The notes below the pieces were generated by a model. It had not been told where the DNA came from, ran no database searches, and saw only the letters and a list, made by a program, of their open reading frames with translations. The position numbers were made by a program, and so were the translations under genes. A DNA stretch of 64,000 nucleotides. Origin: Chitinophaga ginsengisoli. GTDB lineage: Bacteria > Bacteroidota > Bacteroidia > Chitinophagales > Chitinophagaceae. This document shows, in pieces, positions 53,687 to 64,000 of this stretch. The stretch lies in NCBI RefSeq assembly GCF_003014595.1, contig NZ_PYGK01000005.1, positions 372,001 through 436,000 on the forward strand. The letters run 5' to 3'. Each line of letters begins with the position of its first letter. The stretch's first letter is position 1.

Positions 53687-54319
53687 ATGAATAAAGCAGT
53701 GAAACTCATTAATGAATGGGGGGCTTTTGATACCCAATATCCGGACGGTAGTATTGAGGAATTTTGCCGGTATTACCTTGCCAGTCAAAAAGAGAAAGAC
53801 GACAGGAAGCCCTTACCCAAGGGTAAATTCCTGCCTGTCAGCACGGATGGAATACTAATGCGTCTGATTGGAAGGATCTTTAAACTGCATGCTATCTATA
53901 CAACTGCTGCTATGGAGGGGACTGGTATCAACACAGTAGATGAATATTCCCTGCTCAATACTGTACAACAACTGGATGAGCCAAGAAAGACAGAGGCGAT
54001 CTATGCATCACTGCAGGAGCTATCTACCGGCACGGACATGCTGGCCAGGTTGCAGAAATTGGGTTACCTGACTGAGTATGCTGATAAAGAGGATAAAAGA
54101 TCCAAACGGCTGAAGGTTACGCCGAAGGGTGAAAAAGTGTTAATAACCTGCCGAAAGAGGATGAGCCAACTGGCAGCGCTTATGTTCCATGATCTGAATG
54201 AAGATGATAAAATGCTGTGTTTTCAGTTACTGAAAGGAGTGGAAACCAAGTTTGCTGGTATCTGGCAGTCACATAAAGGCAAGGCGTTTGACGACATCTA
54301 TGATGAGATAATTACATAG
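53687..54319 (+). CDS. MarR-family winged-helix regulator
   Basis: A 210-residue protein. The core from about 60 to 160 is a MarR winged helix (TDMLARLQKLGYLTEYADKEDKRSKRLKVTPKGEKVL) with an N-terminal extension of about 50 residues rich in charge. It is divergent from the DoxX pair across an AT-rich 131-bp region. The likely targets are those two genes. Confidence 0.82.
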   Translation: MNKAVKLINEWGAFDTQYPDGSIEEFCRYYLASQKEKDDRKPLPKGKFLPVSTDGILMRLIGRIFKLHAIYTTAAMEGTGINTVDEYSLLNTVQQLDEPRKTEAIYASLQELSTGTDMLARLQKLGYLTEYADKEDKRSKRLKVTPKGEKVLITCRKRMSQLAALMFHDLNEDDKMLCFQLLKGVETKFAGIWQSHKGKAFDDIYDEIIT

Positions 54320-54327
54320 CAATAACC

Positions 54328-55767
54328 TTAATGCAGTAAAAGAAAGGTGCGTATGCCCTCCAGTGTAAGACTGGGGAATATGCCTAGCCAGCATATCAGT
54401 CCTGCCATAATCACCAACGTGATATAAGTAGATATATGGAAGAACGGATGTACCGGTTTGGGAATCGCTTCAGCAGAAACTGTTGTGGAGAACAGGGCAT
54501 TGATGACACGCAGATAATAATACAGGCCAATCACGCTACTTAGTACCAACACTATCAATGGCAGCCAGACGGCCTGGTGTACACCGGCAGACAGTATAAA
54601 GAATTTCGCCAGAAAACCGGCAGTCAGTGGAATGCCTGCCAGGGACAGGAGCGAGATAGCCAGTACGGTGGCTATAATAGGTCTTTTCCACATTAGTCCA
54701 TCGTATGTATGTAGTTCTTCCGCTTCATGTTGCCTGGAAGACATCAAAATGATCACGCCGAAGGCGGATAATAATGTAACGGAATAAGCAGCCAGATAAA
54801 AAATGGCAGCTTCTGTGCCGGCATCATTACCGGGAAGGAATGCGACCAGCAGATAGCCGAAATGTGCAATAGATGAATAGGCAAGCAGGCGTTTCAGGTT
54901 ACGCTGCTGCAGCGCCAGTATATTGCCTGTTATCATAGAGGCAATGGCAATAACAGAAAAGATAGTGACAGCTAACGGATATTGTTGCAGATGGATGCTC
55001 TGGGCAAAGCGGAGCAACATCGCAAATGTACCTATCTTGGAAATGGTGGCAATGAATGCGGTGACAGGAGAGGGGGATCCCTGGTAGACATCTGCCGCCC
55101 AGAGATGGAAGGGCACCAGGGCCAGTTTAAAGCCTATAGCGACAATAATAGTGCCCAACCCCATCAGGAATAAAGGCGTTGATCCTACCTTTGCCAATTG
55201 TTCTGCAATACCGGAAAACTTCATACTACCTGTTTCCATGTAAATGAGCGCCATGCCAAACAGCAGGAAGGCAGAAGACATCGCTGCCAGCACAAGGTAT
55301 TTCATACCGGCTTCCACGGCATTGTTCCTGTTGCGCAGGTAGGCGATCAATGCATACAGGCTTACGCTCAGCAATTCCAGTCCGATGAACAGCGAGATGA
55401 AATGCTGGCTGATAGTCAGTATGGCCGCACCCAGCGTGGCAAGGAAGAGCAGTATGTAATATTCTTTGGGGTTCTCTTCCCGTTCTTCAAAATAGATATA
55501 TGAGAACAGTCCTATTACCAGTACCGAGAAAATGATCAGGCCCGTAAATACAGCGGCCTGTCCATCTACAATAAAAAGTGGTGGTATTTCCTGTGGCAAT
55601 GCACCCCTGACATACCAGGTAGCGAAAACAACGAGGCACATCATCAGAAAGCCTACCACCTGGATAACAGTATGGCTTAAGCGGAAAGCAATCAGCAAAA
55701 TTACAACGACAGATGCCATTGCCAGCACCATAAAAGGAAGCAGGGCTGATAATTGTAGCTCATTCAT
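54328..55767 (-). CDS. nuoN: NADH-quinone oxidoreductase subunit N
   Basis: A 479-residue inner-membrane protein with about 14 TM helices, an antiporter-like subunit of complex I that takes part in proton pumping. Signatures: LFIGLELLSVSLYALIAYL (conserved Glu), KLALVPFHLWAADVYQGSPSPVTAFIATISKIG (TM7-8 lysine region) and LKRLLAYSSIAHFGYLL. Last gene of the nuo operon here. It overlaps nuoM by 8 nt. Confidence 0.95.
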   Translation of the reverse strand: MNELQLSALLPFMVLAMASVVVILLIAFRLSHTVIQVVGFLMMCLVVFATWYVRGALPQEIPPLFIVDGQAAVFTGLIIFSVLVIGLFSYIYFEEREENPKEYYILLFLATLGAAILTISQHFISLFIGLELLSVSLYALIAYLRNRNNAVEAGMKYLVLAAMSSAFLLFGMALIYMETGSMKFSGIAEQLAKVGSTPLFLMGLGTIIVAIGFKLALVPFHLWAADVYQGSPSPVTAFIATISKIGTFAMLLRFAQSIHLQQYPLAVTIFSVIAIASMITGNILALQQRNLKRLLAYSSIAHFGYLLVAFLPGNDAGTEAAIFYLAAYSVTLLSAFGVIILMSSRQHEAEELHTYDGLMWKRPIIATVLAISLLSLAGIPLTAGFLAKFFILSAGVHQAVWLPLIVLVLSSVIGLYYYLRVINALFSTTVSAEAIPKPVHPFFHISTYITLVIMAGLICWLGIFPSLTLEGIRTFLLLH

Positions 55768-57229
55768 GGAGTAACGGATGAATAGTAGATAAATGTTGCA
55801 CGGTATCTATAACAGGTTGCGGGAATAATCCCAGTATCACTATGCTGATGCTCAGCGCGGCCATAATAACCAGTTCCCGGGCACTGATGTCTTTTACAGG
55901 TTCTGTAAAGTGTTGTTGGCCCATAAATACTTTCTGTAGCATGCGCAGCGAATATATCGCTGAGAGGATCAATCCAAGTGTGGCGATGATGCTGAATGTT
56001 GGATAATTGGCAAATGCTCCCAGCAGCACAAAGAATTCAGCTATAAAATTGCCTAGCACCGGCAGACCGGCAGATGCCATGGTAAACAGTATCGCGATAC
56101 CTCCCATGGCGGGCATGGAAGTCCACATGCCTCCCATACGGTCGATATCTCTTGTATGCAGTCTTTCTTTCAGCATGCCTGCCATTACGAAGAGCGCGCC
56201 TGTACTGAGACCATGTGTCAGGATCTGCATCACTACCCCCTGCATGGCGATGTTATTGAAAGAGAAGATGCCCACCAGCACAAAACCCATATGGCTCACA
56301 GAGGTATATGCGATCAGGCGTTTCAGATCGGTTTGTGAAAAGGCCAGCAGGGCGCCGTAGATAATACCTGCTACACCGAACAGGATCATCACGGGTGCAA
56401 TGGCGACAGCACTTTCCGGGAAGAGTGGTAGTACGAAACGAATGATACCATAAGCGCCTGTTTTCAATAATAAACCTGCCAGCACAAGACTACCTGCTGT
56501 AGGCGCTTCTCCATGTGCATCCGGCAGCCAGTTATGGAAAGGCACTACCGGTAGTTTAATGGCAAATGCAATGAGAAACCCCAGCATGATCCATTTCGCT
56601 ACGGTTGCATCCATGGCGGTATGCAGCAGACTAAAATAATCGAAAGTATACTTGCCTGTCTGGTCGCCGTGAACGAAATATAAAGCCAGTATAGACAAGA
56701 GCATCAGCAGGCTACCTACCTGTGTAAAGATGAAGAATTTGTAACCTGCATACCGGCGACGGGCATCCCCCCACAAGATGATGAGAAAATACATCGGTAT
56801 CAGCATAATCTCCCAGCAGAAGTAAAACAGTATCATGTCCATAGCAATAAACACACCACTGATACCTGCCAATGTCCATAACAGGTTAAAGAAGTAAAAG
56901 CCTGTTTTTTCCTTGATCTCTTTCCATGAACAGAGCACTGCAAGGATGCCCAGAAAAAAAGTAAGGAGCAGTAATACATGGCTGAATCCATCCATGGCTA
57001 CATGGAAGCTGATGCCTAATGCTGGTATCCAGTTTGCCTGGTGATTGATATACCAGGAGGTCTTGTCAGGGAAAGCCTGGTAGAAGCTGAAGAGCCAACA
57101 GGTGATCAGCAGATCAGCAGTGACAGTAAGCAGGGCAATCCATTTTGCCAGCAGGGGCGATCTTCGCGCCGCTATCCAGCTTAGTATGCCTCCTGCCAGT
57201 AGTATGCATATCATCCATATCAGTATCAT
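55760..57229 (-). CDS. nuoM: NADH-quinone oxidoreductase subunit M
   Basis: A 489-residue antiporter-like complex I subunit. Start ATG 57229 overlaps the nuoL stop as ATGA; a longer frame to 57289 lies inside nuoL. Signatures: FYFCWEIMLIPMYFLIILWG (conserved Glu), KLPVVPFHNWLPDAHGEAPTAGSLVLAGLLLKTG and LKRLIAYTSVSHMGFVLVG. It overlaps nuoN by 8 nt. Confidence 0.95.
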   Translation of the reverse strand: MILIWMICILLAGGILSWIAARRSPLLAKWIALLTVTADLLITCWLFSFYQAFPDKTSWYINHQANWIPALGISFHVAMDGFSHVLLLLTFFLGILAVLCSWKEIKEKTGFYFFNLLWTLAGISGVFIAMDMILFYFCWEIMLIPMYFLIILWGDARRRYAGYKFFIFTQVGSLLMLLSILALYFVHGDQTGKYTFDYFSLLHTAMDATVAKWIMLGFLIAFAIKLPVVPFHNWLPDAHGEAPTAGSLVLAGLLLKTGAYGIIRFVLPLFPESAVAIAPVMILFGVAGIIYGALLAFSQTDLKRLIAYTSVSHMGFVLVGIFSFNNIAMQGVVMQILTHGLSTGALFVMAGMLKERLHTRDIDRMGGMWTSMPAMGGIAILFTMASAGLPVLGNFIAEFFVLLGAFANYPTFSIIATLGLILSAIYSLRMLQKVFMGQQHFTEPVKDISARELVIMAALSISIVILGLFPQPVIDTVQHLSTIHPLLHE

Positions 57230-59115
57230 AACAGTAATTGTAAGGTGATGATAAACAGGATACCTATCAGCACACCAGTTACATACCATCGCAGAGAGCC
57301 ATTCTGGGAGACGGAGAAGATCCTGTTGAGATAAAGGTTGGCATTAGCGATGGCAGTATATAGTTTATCAGATACATCAGATTTATTAATGCCGGTAATG
57401 AACAGGAAGGGCCTTACCAGCAACATATCATAGAGCTGGTCAAATTTCCATCCTTTGTACAGGAAATGCCGCACGTTCATCAGACCTTCAGATTGCTTCC
57501 AACGCATGAGCAATTCGCTTTGTCCGTAGTACAACACATAACCTGTATAAATGCCGAGCAGGGATACCACTACAGCGATGAACTGGAACACGATTTCAGG
57601 TGGCAGGCCACTCTTCAGTGTTGTAGCGGGTAAAGCCTGTTGTACCAGTTCTGAGAAAAGGGAAACGTGCAGGATATTGTGCGGCCATTCTATCCATCCG
57701 ACAGCTACTGAGAAGAATGCCAGGATGACCAGTGGAATGGTCATTGCCTTGCCCGGAAGATGGCCCGGCGTTGTTTTCATCTCTCCCCAGAAAACTACCA
57801 ATATCAGCCTGGTGGAATAAAATGCGGTGATGAAAGCGCCCATCAATGCGAGGGTCCAGAGCACTGGATGACCGCCATTGGCGCTCCATGCATACCAGAG
57901 GATCTGATCTTTACTAAAGAACCCTGCAGTAACCAGTGGCAAGGCGGCCAATGCTGCTGCACCTATCGTGAACGTATAAAAGATGACAGGCATTTTCTTT
58001 CTAAGTCCGCCCATTTTAAAAATGTCGTGTTCATGGTGCAATGTTTCAATCACCGCACCTGCAGCAAGGAATAACAGGGCTTTGAAGAAGGCATGTGTGA
58101 AAAAGTGAAAGATCGCAGCACTCCAGGCTCCAACTCCCAGTGCAAGGAACATATACCCGATCTGGCTGATGGTGGAGTAGGCGAGTATTCTCTTGATATC
58201 CGTTTGCACCATTGCACTGCAGCCTGCAATAAACAGTGTTGCCGCTCCTATGATGGCAGTGACCTGCATCGCAATGGGGGAGAGTTCAAACAGTGTATGC
58301 ATTCTTGCTATAAGGTAAACGCCCGCTGTTACCATGGTGGCTGCATGGATCAATGCACTCACGGGCGAAGGACCTGCCATTGCATCGGGCAACCATGTCT
58401 GAAGTGGGAGCTGTGCAGATTTACCGATCCCGCCTGAAAGCAGCAATAACGCGATCAGTGTAATGGTGTCGGAACCGCTGCCGAATTGCTGAGAGGCTTT
58501 TGCCAGTATATCAGGGATGTATAACGTACCCAGTTCTTTGAAAAGCAGAAAGAGGCCAATGATCATAGCGGTATCGCCGATACGGGTGATCACAAATGCT
58601 TTATTCGCCGCCCGGTAGTTGTTGGGTGTTTCATACCAGAAGCCGATGAGCAGGTAACTACACAGTCCGACACCCTCCCATCCCAGGTACATCAATACCA
58701 GGTTGTCTGCCATCACCAATGTCAGCATCGCGCAAACAAAGAGGTTCATGCTGGCGAAGAAGCGGGCGTAGTCTCTGTCCTCACGCATGAAGGCAACGGA
58801 GTAAATATGGATCAGGGCTCCTATGAATGTAATAATGCAGATGAAGACAAGCGACAGCGCATCCATACGGAGGCTGATGTTTGCAGATAAATTACTAGTG
58901 GCAAACCAATGCCATAACACCTGGGTATATGCACCTGTTTCAGGTGGCGATTGCAGGAAACCGGCACTGATAAGAAGCGCAATAAGTGCAGAAGCACAAA
59001 TACTGCCGGCCCCGACACCTGCAATGAGGTTGCGGGACAGGTGTTTCCCCGCCATTGACAACACCAGGAAACCCAATAGGGGCAGGGCAGGTATCAGATA
59101 CAGGTACTGTTGCAT
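57226..59115 (-). CDS. nuoL: NADH-quinone oxidoreductase subunit L
   Basis: A 629-residue complex I subunit, the distal antiporter-like one, with the long lateral helix in its C-terminal part. Signatures: NLVLMYLGWEGVGLCSYLLIGFW, KSAQLPLQTWLPDAMAGPSPVSALIHAATMVTAG and DIKRILAYSTISQIGYMF. It starts 6 nt after nuoK. Confidence 0.95.
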   Translation of the reverse strand: MQQYLYLIPALPLLGFLVLSMAGKHLSRNLIAGVGAGSICASALIALLISAGFLQSPPETGAYTQVLWHWFATSNLSANISLRMDALSLVFICIITFIGALIHIYSVAFMREDRDYARFFASMNLFVCAMLTLVMADNLVLMYLGWEGVGLCSYLLIGFWYETPNNYRAANKAFVITRIGDTAMIIGLFLLFKELGTLYIPDILAKASQQFGSGSDTITLIALLLLSGGIGKSAQLPLQTWLPDAMAGPSPVSALIHAATMVTAGVYLIARMHTLFELSPIAMQVTAIIGAATLFIAGCSAMVQTDIKRILAYSTISQIGYMFLALGVGAWSAAIFHFFTHAFFKALLFLAAGAVIETLHHEHDIFKMGGLRKKMPVIFYTFTIGAAALAALPLVTAGFFSKDQILWYAWSANGGHPVLWTLALMGAFITAFYSTRLILVVFWGEMKTTPGHLPGKAMTIPLVILAFFSVAVGWIEWPHNILHVSLFSELVQQALPATTLKSGLPPEIVFQFIAVVVSLLGIYTGYVLYYGQSELLMRWKQSEGLMNVRHFLYKGWKFDQLYDMLLVRPFLFITGINKSDVSDKLYTAIANANLYLNRIFSVSQNGSLRWYVTGVLIGILFIITLQLLL

Positions 59116-59121
59116 AAAAAC

Positions 59122-59430
59122 TTAATCTTTTAGTTCTCTGAGTTCTTCAACATCCAATGTCTTATGCTGATGCTGGATCTGTAATACCAACGCCAGTGCA
59201 ACAGACACTTCTGCTGCTGCCATCGCCAGTATAAACAGGTACATCACCTGCCCGTCCGGCTGCTGCCATCTGGAACCGGCGGCTACAAAGGCCAATCCTG
59301 CGGCATTAAGCATGATCTCGATAGAGAGCAGCATGAAGATGATATTCTTCCTTGTGAGCACGCCTGCCAGGCCCAATACAAACAGGATAGCGGCGACTAT
59401 TAAAACCGTATGTGCATGTAACGTTGACAT
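59122..59430 (-). CDS. nuoK: NADH-quinone oxidoreductase subunit K
   Basis: A 102-residue inner-membrane protein with three TM helices and the conserved glutamates in [17 protein letters not shown] and [16 protein letters not shown], which belong to the proton-conducting path. Its start overlaps the nuoJ stop by one base (TGATG). Confidence 0.94.
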   Translation of the reverse strand: MSTLHAHTVLIVAAILFVLGLAGVLTRKNIIFMLLSIEIMLNAAGLAFVAAGSRWQQPDGQVMYLFILAMAAAEVSVALALVLQIQHQHKTLDVEELRELKD

Positions 59431-59963
59431 CAGTTCAGGTTTGGATATGTTTGAAGGAACCTGTGCAGGTTCTTTTTCTTGTGTTTACCGATATGTGCTG
59501 CTCCTACGATGCCCGTCATCAGCAGGAATCCTACCAGCTCCACGGCAATAACATATTCCCCGTAGAGCGATAAGGATACCTGTTTCGGCGTAACCACTGC
59601 AGCAGGCATACCGGTAGGATTATCCTGTAACAGCAATACAGCCATCTCTGCAAGTAACACCAGCGAGAGGATAGATGGGCCAAGCCATGCGCGTAGTTGC
59701 AGCCATTCTTTCTCCTGTTGGGCAGTCTGTTTACCCAGGTTAAGCATCATCACCACAAAGATGAAAAGCACGACAATGGCGCCTGCGTAAACAATTATCT
59801 GCAACGCTGCTGCGAAGGGTGCACCCAGCGAAAGGAACGTAACTGAAAGCGCCAGGAAAGACACTACCAGGTACAACAGCGCGTGGATAGGCTGATAACG
59901 TGTGATCACCATAATAGTAGACAGGATCGCAATGAATGACGATATATAGAAGATCAGTGACAT
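59430..59963 (-). CDS. nuoJ: NADH-quinone oxidoreductase subunit J
   Basis: A 177-residue inner-membrane protein with five TM helices. [45 protein letters not shown] is the family's TM2-TM3 region, including the pi-bulge helix that moves during the proton-pumping cycle. It lies 13 nt after nuoI. Confidence 0.94.
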   Translation of the reverse strand: MSLIFYISSFIAILSTIMVITRYQPIHALLYLVVSFLALSVTFLSLGAPFAAALQIIVYAGAIVVLFIFVVMMLNLGKQTAQQEKEWLQLRAWLGPSILSLVLLAEMAVLLLQDNPTGMPAAVVTPKQVSLSLYGEYVIAVELVGFLLMTGIVGAAHIGKHKKKNLHRFLQTYPNLN

Positions 59964-59976
59964 ATCCTTTATATTT

Positions 59977-60492
59977 TCAGGGTAATAAGCTTTTGATATC
60001 TACAGGGGTTTCTTCATCTTTCCCCTTACCTTTTTCTTTCACACCTGCATCGAGCCCCGCCACGTTATAGAAGTTATAACCGGGGTATTTTCCTTCACTG
60101 TTTATCAGCAGGTCTTCCTTTTCATATACCAGGTCCTGGCGTTTGTATTCCGCCATTTCAAAATCAGGGATTAGCTGGATGGCATATGTCGGACAAGCTT
60201 CTTCACAGTATCCGCAGAAGATGCAACGGGAAAAATTAATACGGAAGAATTCCGGGTATCTGCGGCCTTCTTCATTTTCTGTAGCCTGCAGTGCGATACA
60301 ATCCACCGGACATGCGGCAGCACACAGATAACAACCTACACAGCGTTCACCGCCATCAGGATCTTTTGTGAGCACGATACGTCCTCTCCATCGTGGATAT
60401 AAAGGCACTTTCTCTTCCGGATATTGTACTGTGACCTTTTTCTGGAAGAGATGCCGGAAGACCAACCACATTGTACGCAGGTGACTAATCAT
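59977..60492 (-). CDS. nuoI: NADH-quinone oxidoreductase subunit I
   Basis: A 171-residue iron-sulfur subunit from ATG 60492; a longer frame to 60594 lies inside nuoH. Two 4Fe-4S motifs: C51-C54-C57-C61 ([12 protein letters not shown]) and C90-C93-C96-C100 ([12 protein letters not shown]), which hold clusters N6a and N6b. It passes electrons towards the quinone site. It lies 26 nt after nuoH. Confidence 0.95.
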   Translation of the reverse strand: MISHLRTMWLVFRHLFQKKVTVQYPEEKVPLYPRWRGRIVLTKDPDGGERCVGCYLCAAACPVDCIALQATENEEGRRYPEFFRINFSRCIFCGYCEEACPTYAIQLIPDFEMAEYKRQDLVYEKEDLLINSEGKYPGYNFYNVAGLDAGVKEKGKGKDEETPVDIKSLLP

Positions 60493-60518
60493 TATTATAA
60501 GTTTTATGTTATCGTCAT

Positions 60519-61475
60519 TTAAGATTTCAGCCAGAGTGCAATAGCACCGGTAACCAGTAAATTGAGTAATACCAGTGGTAGCAGTAGTTTCCATCCATAT
60601 GCCATCAGCTGATCATACCTGGGGCGTGGCAAAGAGGCACGCATCAGGATGAAGACGCCGATAAAGAAAAATGTCTTCAGGAAGAACCATACCACCGGAG
60701 GCAGGAAAGCTGGCCCCAGCCATCCACCAAAAAACAGTGTGACCGTCATGGCAGAAATCAGTGAAATGCCGAGGTATTCCCCGATGAAGAACATCCCGAA
60801 CTTCATCCCGGAGTATTCCGAGTGGAACCCTGCTATCAGTTCACTTTCCGCTTCCGGTATGTCAAAGGGCAGACGATGTGTTTCTGCAAGTCCGGCGATA
60901 AAGAAGACAACGAACCCGACGGGCTGTGTAACAACAAACCACAGGTGCTGTTGCGCAGCTACAATGTTTGTCAGGTTGAAAGATTTACTCAGCATCACGA
61001 CTCCCATCAGGGAAAGTCCCATGAATACTTCATAGGCGATCATCTGCGAGGCTCCACGTAATGCACCCAGCAGGGAATATTTGTTGTTGGAAGCCCATCC
61101 TCCCAACACGATGCTGTATACACCCAACGACGACATCGCCAGGAAGAACATCAGGCCAACATTCAGATCGGCAACCACGATGCCCGGCGCAAAAGGTATG
61201 ATGGCAATGCCCATCAACACGCTGGCTACAACAATAGCAGGAGCAAGGATGAATACCCACTTATCTGCAAAGGGAGGGATCCAGTCTTCTTTAAAGAAGA
61301 GCTTCAGCGTATCGGCCAGTACGATGAAAAGTCCCAGCGGACCGGCGCGGTTAGGGCCTAGTCTGTCCTGCCAGAGGGCTAACAGCCTGCGTTCTACCCA
61401 GATGAGCCCTGCAGCGATATTCAGGAATACGAAGAGTACACCTAGAACGATCCATATGTGTTGCATTACAGTCAT
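60519..61475 (-). CDS. nuoH: NADH-quinone oxidoreductase subunit H
   Basis: A 318-residue inner-membrane protein, with ATG 61475 overlapping the nuoG stop (ATGA). Motifs: [23 protein letters not shown] and [29 protein letters not shown], both of the quinone-binding and charge-relay region. It couples the peripheral arm to the membrane arm. Confidence 0.95.
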   Translation of the reverse strand: MTVMQHIWIVLGVLFVFLNIAAGLIWVERRLLALWQDRLGPNRAGPLGLFIVLADTLKLFFKEDWIPPFADKWVFILAPAIVVASVLMGIAIIPFAPGIVVADLNVGLMFFLAMSSLGVYSIVLGGWASNNKYSLLGALRGASQMIAYEVFMGLSLMGVVMLSKSFNLTNIVAAQQHLWFVVTQPVGFVVFFIAGLAETHRLPFDIPEAESELIAGFHSEYSGMKFGMFFIGEYLGISLISAMTVTLFFGGWLGPAFLPPVVWFFLKTFFFIGVFILMRASLPRPRYDQLMAYGWKLLLPLVLLNLLVTGAIALWLKS

Positions 61476-64000
61476 ACGATTACAGTTGAGAGGTTTACCC
61501 ATGCGCCCCAGCTAAGCGCTTCCATACCGGTCAGCCCTGCAGGCACCAGCATGATGCCATCAGGTAATGATTCATTGATGGTGAGCGGGAATGCGTATGT
61601 TTTTCCATCAGTCTTTACGCTAACAGTATCCCCATTCTTTAACTGTGCCTGTTCCGCATCACGTCTGGATAATGAGACATAAGGTTCAGGACATTGTGAA
61701 GCGATCCCTTTTGTGTATACACTTAGTTCGCCGGAACCGAAGAGGTGATACTGCGGTAGCAGCATCCATTTGCCTGCCCGGGCAGTAAATGCATCGGGAA
61801 TATCTTTTGAGAATACCGGTGGTGTGGTGGTCTGCTCAAACAAGCGGATACCAGGATCACCTCCTTTCAGTGCGCCGCCGGCTTCTTCCTGGTACTTGGT
61901 GACGGACTGACCAGAGTTCCAGCCGGGCGCCCAGAAGAAAGGAATAAGGGGAGACGGCGGCAAGCCCCTGTATCCTTCCATAGTATATGACAGAGATGAA
62001 TCGTCGTCCTGCAGTGGTTTAGGCTCGCTTACATTCAGGTTGGCCAGCATAGCTGTACGGCCGCTGTAACGGTGTGATTCGCGTGGAATACGGGCACCAT
62101 GAATGCGGAAGTCGTGTGGTGGCGCTACCCTGGATACACCTGCAAATTGGGGGAACCTGTTTTCCAATGCTATTAACAGATCTTCTATATATTTTTCGTG
62201 ACCGTTGGAGGTGGTATTGATTAGTACTTTCAGGTCAGAGAGCCATTTGAAGCTTTCCCTGATCTCACTGTTGGCCGGCATGAATACCTGGCTTGCACGT
62301 TGTGCACGGGCTTCATTGTTCACGAAGGTGCCGTCAGCCTCGGCAAATGTAGCGGCCGGGAGTAGTACATGCGCCTTCTCGGTTGTGCGATTGTGTAATG
62401 TATCGAGAACAACAATATGTTTACACTTGCTGAAGAAGGCATCTGCCTTAGCCGCGGGAATACAACGGTAAAGATCGTTTTCCAGGATGATAGCAGTAAC
62501 GCTGTTGGTAGCGCGTTGTATGTGAGCGACCGCTCTGTCGAAAGAGGACGCACGCGTCATGGCAAGGCCCATACTGTTACAGTCCTGCATCACAAATGCC
62601 AGCCCTGCCTTCTTTTCATGCATGTCCAGTGCTGCAGCAATATCAAATGCAGCCCTGATCAGCGCATTGTTCCAGCAGGAAGTGCCGGCAATGATCACGG
62701 GGTGCTTAGCGGCTTGCAGAGCCTTACTGATGGTAGCAGCGCTGGCGAGGAGCTCTTCTCCTGCATTGCGTACTTCGGGCAGTGAAGGATTGAGTATATG
62801 TGCAATGGCGAAACCCAGTCTTGCCATATCATCCGGCGCTGACTTCATGGTAGCGGAGGCTATCTCGTCAAGTGGTGAGGGTAGCATGGTCACGTTTGCC
62901 AGGAAGCCTTTATCTTCCTGTACCAGTTCTTTGATGGCTGCGTCATGCCAGGTAGGAATAGGCAGTTGCTCGGTGGTATGGGTGGCAGCTGTCTTCATGA
63001 CTGACTGGCGCACGGCCAGCGCCATAACAGGGGCTGTATTCCAGATATCTTCGCCTAGTACCAGCACGGCATCTGCCTGTTCAATCTCTTTCAGAGAAGG
63101 AGTATGGATACAACCCGATTGCAGGATGTCTACTATTTTCTGTTCAACATATACCAGATCATCCGGTACACCCTGGTAGAAATTCTCTTTACCTACCAGT
63201 TCCATGAGCGCATAGTTGCTTTCAAGGGACGCTCTTGGAGAGCCGATGCCGATCAGGGCGTGTCCGGTCAGCAATGTACGTATGTGTTGCAGTACAGTAG
63301 TATGTCCTGCAGCTTCTATAGGCTGATTGCGGATGAGCGGTTGTGTGATGCGGTTTTCGCTGTTTACAAATTCATATCCGAAGCGTCCTTTGTCGCACAG
63401 GAAATAGCCATTCACTTCATGGTTGTAGCGGTTTACAACATTGCGCAATTGCCCATAACGTTCGCCGGCAATGGTATTACAACCAAGACTGCAATGCTGG
63501 CAAACGGAAGGTGCATTGGTGAGGTCCCATTTGCGGGTATAATGTTCTTTTAAGGTCTTATCTGTAAATACACCTGTAGGACATACTTCCACCAGGTTGC
63601 CACTGAAGGGGCTTTCCAGTACACCATCTTTTTCCCTGCCGAAATAAACATGATTATGTGCGGCAAAAACGTTGAGGTCTTTCCCTCCTGCATAATCATG
63701 GTAAAAACGCACACAGCGGTAACACTGAATGCAGCGGTTCATTTCATGATTGATGAGGGGACCCAGGTATTGATTGGGATAGGTGCGTTTTTTGAAATGA
63801 TAATTGCGATAGTTATGTCCTGACATAACAGTCATATCCTGAAGGTGGCAGCAGCCACCTTCATCGCATACGGGGCAATCATGCGGATGATTGGTCATGA
63901 GCCATGCTACTACCTGGGAGCGGAAAGCTTTGGCTGTTTCATCATTGACAGAAATGCGCATCCCGTCTTTTACACCTTCCATGCAACTCATGACCAGACG
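61472..64000 (-). CDS. nuoG: NADH-quinone oxidoreductase subunit G (5' end outside window)
   Basis: 843 residues up to the window edge; the frame remains open upstream, where the N-terminal 2Fe-2S domain would be. The visible part starts just before [18 protein letters not shown] (cluster N5 region), then CIQCYRC and CPTGVF (4Fe-4S), CQHCSLGC (4Fe-4S of the molybdopterin-like domain) and a long degenerate molybdopterin-oxidoreductase domain. Its cofactor site is not expected to be used. It is the first nuo gene visible here; nuoF and earlier subunits should lie to the right. Confidence 0.95.
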   Translation of the reverse strand, partial: RLVMSCMEGVKDGMRISVNDETAKAFRSQVVAWLMTNHPHDCPVCDEGGCCHLQDMTVMSGHNYRNYHFKKRTYPNQYLGPLINHEMNRCIQCYRCVRFYHDYAGGKDLNVFAAHNHVYFGREKDGVLESPFSGNLVEVCPTGVFTDKTLKEHYTRKWDLTNAPSVCQHCSLGCNTIAGERYGQLRNVVNRYNHEVNGYFLCDKGRFGYEFVNSENRITQPLIRNQPIEAAGHTTVLQHIRTLLTGHALIGIGSPRASLESNYALMELVGKENFYQGVPDDLVYVEQKIVDILQSGCIHTPSLKEIEQADAVLVLGEDIWNTAPVMALAVRQSVMKTAATHTTEQLPIPTWHDAAIKELVQEDKGFLANVTMLPSPLDEIASATMKSAPDDMARLGFAIAHILNPSLPEVRNAGEELLASAATISKALQAAKHPVIIAGTSCWNNALIRAAFDIAAALDMHEKKAGLAFVMQDCNSMGLAMTRASSFDRAVAHIQRATNSVTAIILENDLYRCIPAAKADAFFSKCKHIVVLDTLHNRTTEKAHVLLPAATFAEADGTFVNNEARAQRASQVFMPANSEIRESFKWLSDLKVLINTTSNGHEKYIEDLLIALENRFPQFAGVSRVAPPHDFRIHGARIPRESHRYSGRTAMLANLNVSEPKPLQDDDSSLSYTMEGYRGLPPSPLIPFFWAPGWNSGQSVTKYQEEAGGALKGGDPGIRLFEQTTTPPVFSKDIPDAFTARAGKWMLLPQYHLFGSGELSVYTKGIASQCPEPYVSLSRRDAEQAQLKNGDTVSVKTDGKTYAFPLTINESLPDGIMLVPAGLTGMEALSWGAWVNLSTVIV

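Noticed and set aside
61472..63200. Molybdopterin-oxidoreductase domain in nuoG as a separate catalytic enzyme
   Set aside because: Such degenerate domains are a standard part of complex I subunit G and do not bind the cofactor.

Overview
The window comes from the chromosome of a Bacteroidota (Bacteroidetes) bacterium, most likely a Chitinophaga-like member of the Chitinophagaceae. The basis is two SusC/SusD pairs, a FecR/ECF-sigma surface-signalling module, a type IX secretion (T9SS) sorting domain, promoters with the Bacteroidetes -7 box TAnnTTTG, abundant AraC-type regulators and a long nuo operon. No phage, insertion sequence, CRISPR array or rRNA operon was seen.

Layout. 0-7.7 kb: a mannoside-utilisation operon (secreted GH38-type alpha-mannosidase, phosphomannose isomerase fusion, sugar-porter transporter, ROK sugar kinase) behind a divergent GntR/UTRA regulator with two matching operators. 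7.7-12.7 kb: a RibD-like reductase, a GlxA-type regulator, a pyruvate oxidase, and a short AraC-type regulator next to an SDR gene with shared direct repeats. 12.8-17.7 kb: two tandem MacB/FtsX-type permeases. 17.7-19.7 kb: an AraC regulator and an NAD-dependent reductase. 20.1-22.9 kb: an apparent oxidative-stress island, described below. 23-28 kb: a DUF4272 protein, a subtilisin-like protease with a small partner, an esterase, an ArsR regulator and a GNAT acetyltransferase, with long intergenic palindromes. 28.3-32.9 kb: a SusC/SusD pair. 33.1-34.9 kb: an AT-rich two-gene unit of a putative papain-like cysteine peptidase and a 65-residue partner. 35.2-42.3 kb: sigma/FecR/SusC(STN)/SusD surface-signalling locus. 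42.4-49.7 kb: an amino-acid permease, a TetR regulator, a giant secreted GxGYxYP protein and a Gal80-like oxidoreductase. TetR and the oxidoreductase share GGAA-N6-TTCC operators. 49.8-54.3 kb: two unusual tandem tRNA-like genes, an RI-type LRR protein, a zinc-ribbon SDR, two small membrane proteins and a MarR regulator. 54.3-64 kb: nuoG-N of complex I, read leftwards, with nuoG cut by the window edge.

The most interesting locus is 20.1-22.9 kb. A Tat-type molybdopterin oxidoreductase (sulfite-oxidase/MsrP fold) and a four-helix cytochrome b are divergent from an ECF sigma factor, its zinc anti-sigma and a tiny exported protein that is almost only Met, Lys and Asp. Its methionines fall every 3-4 residues, as a stripe on a helix. 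The same bipartite promoter (GTAAGGAT, 12 nt, CCGAC(T/A)AA) occurs three times: back-to-back in the divergent intergenic region and again before the Met-rich gene. This is the logic of the hypochlorite-scavenging SigF/NrsF-YedY1-MrpX system of Azospira suillum, rebuilt in a Bacteroidota with a different cytochrome. It would be a sacrificial methionine buffer that is oxidised in the periplasm and re-reduced by the molybdoenzyme.
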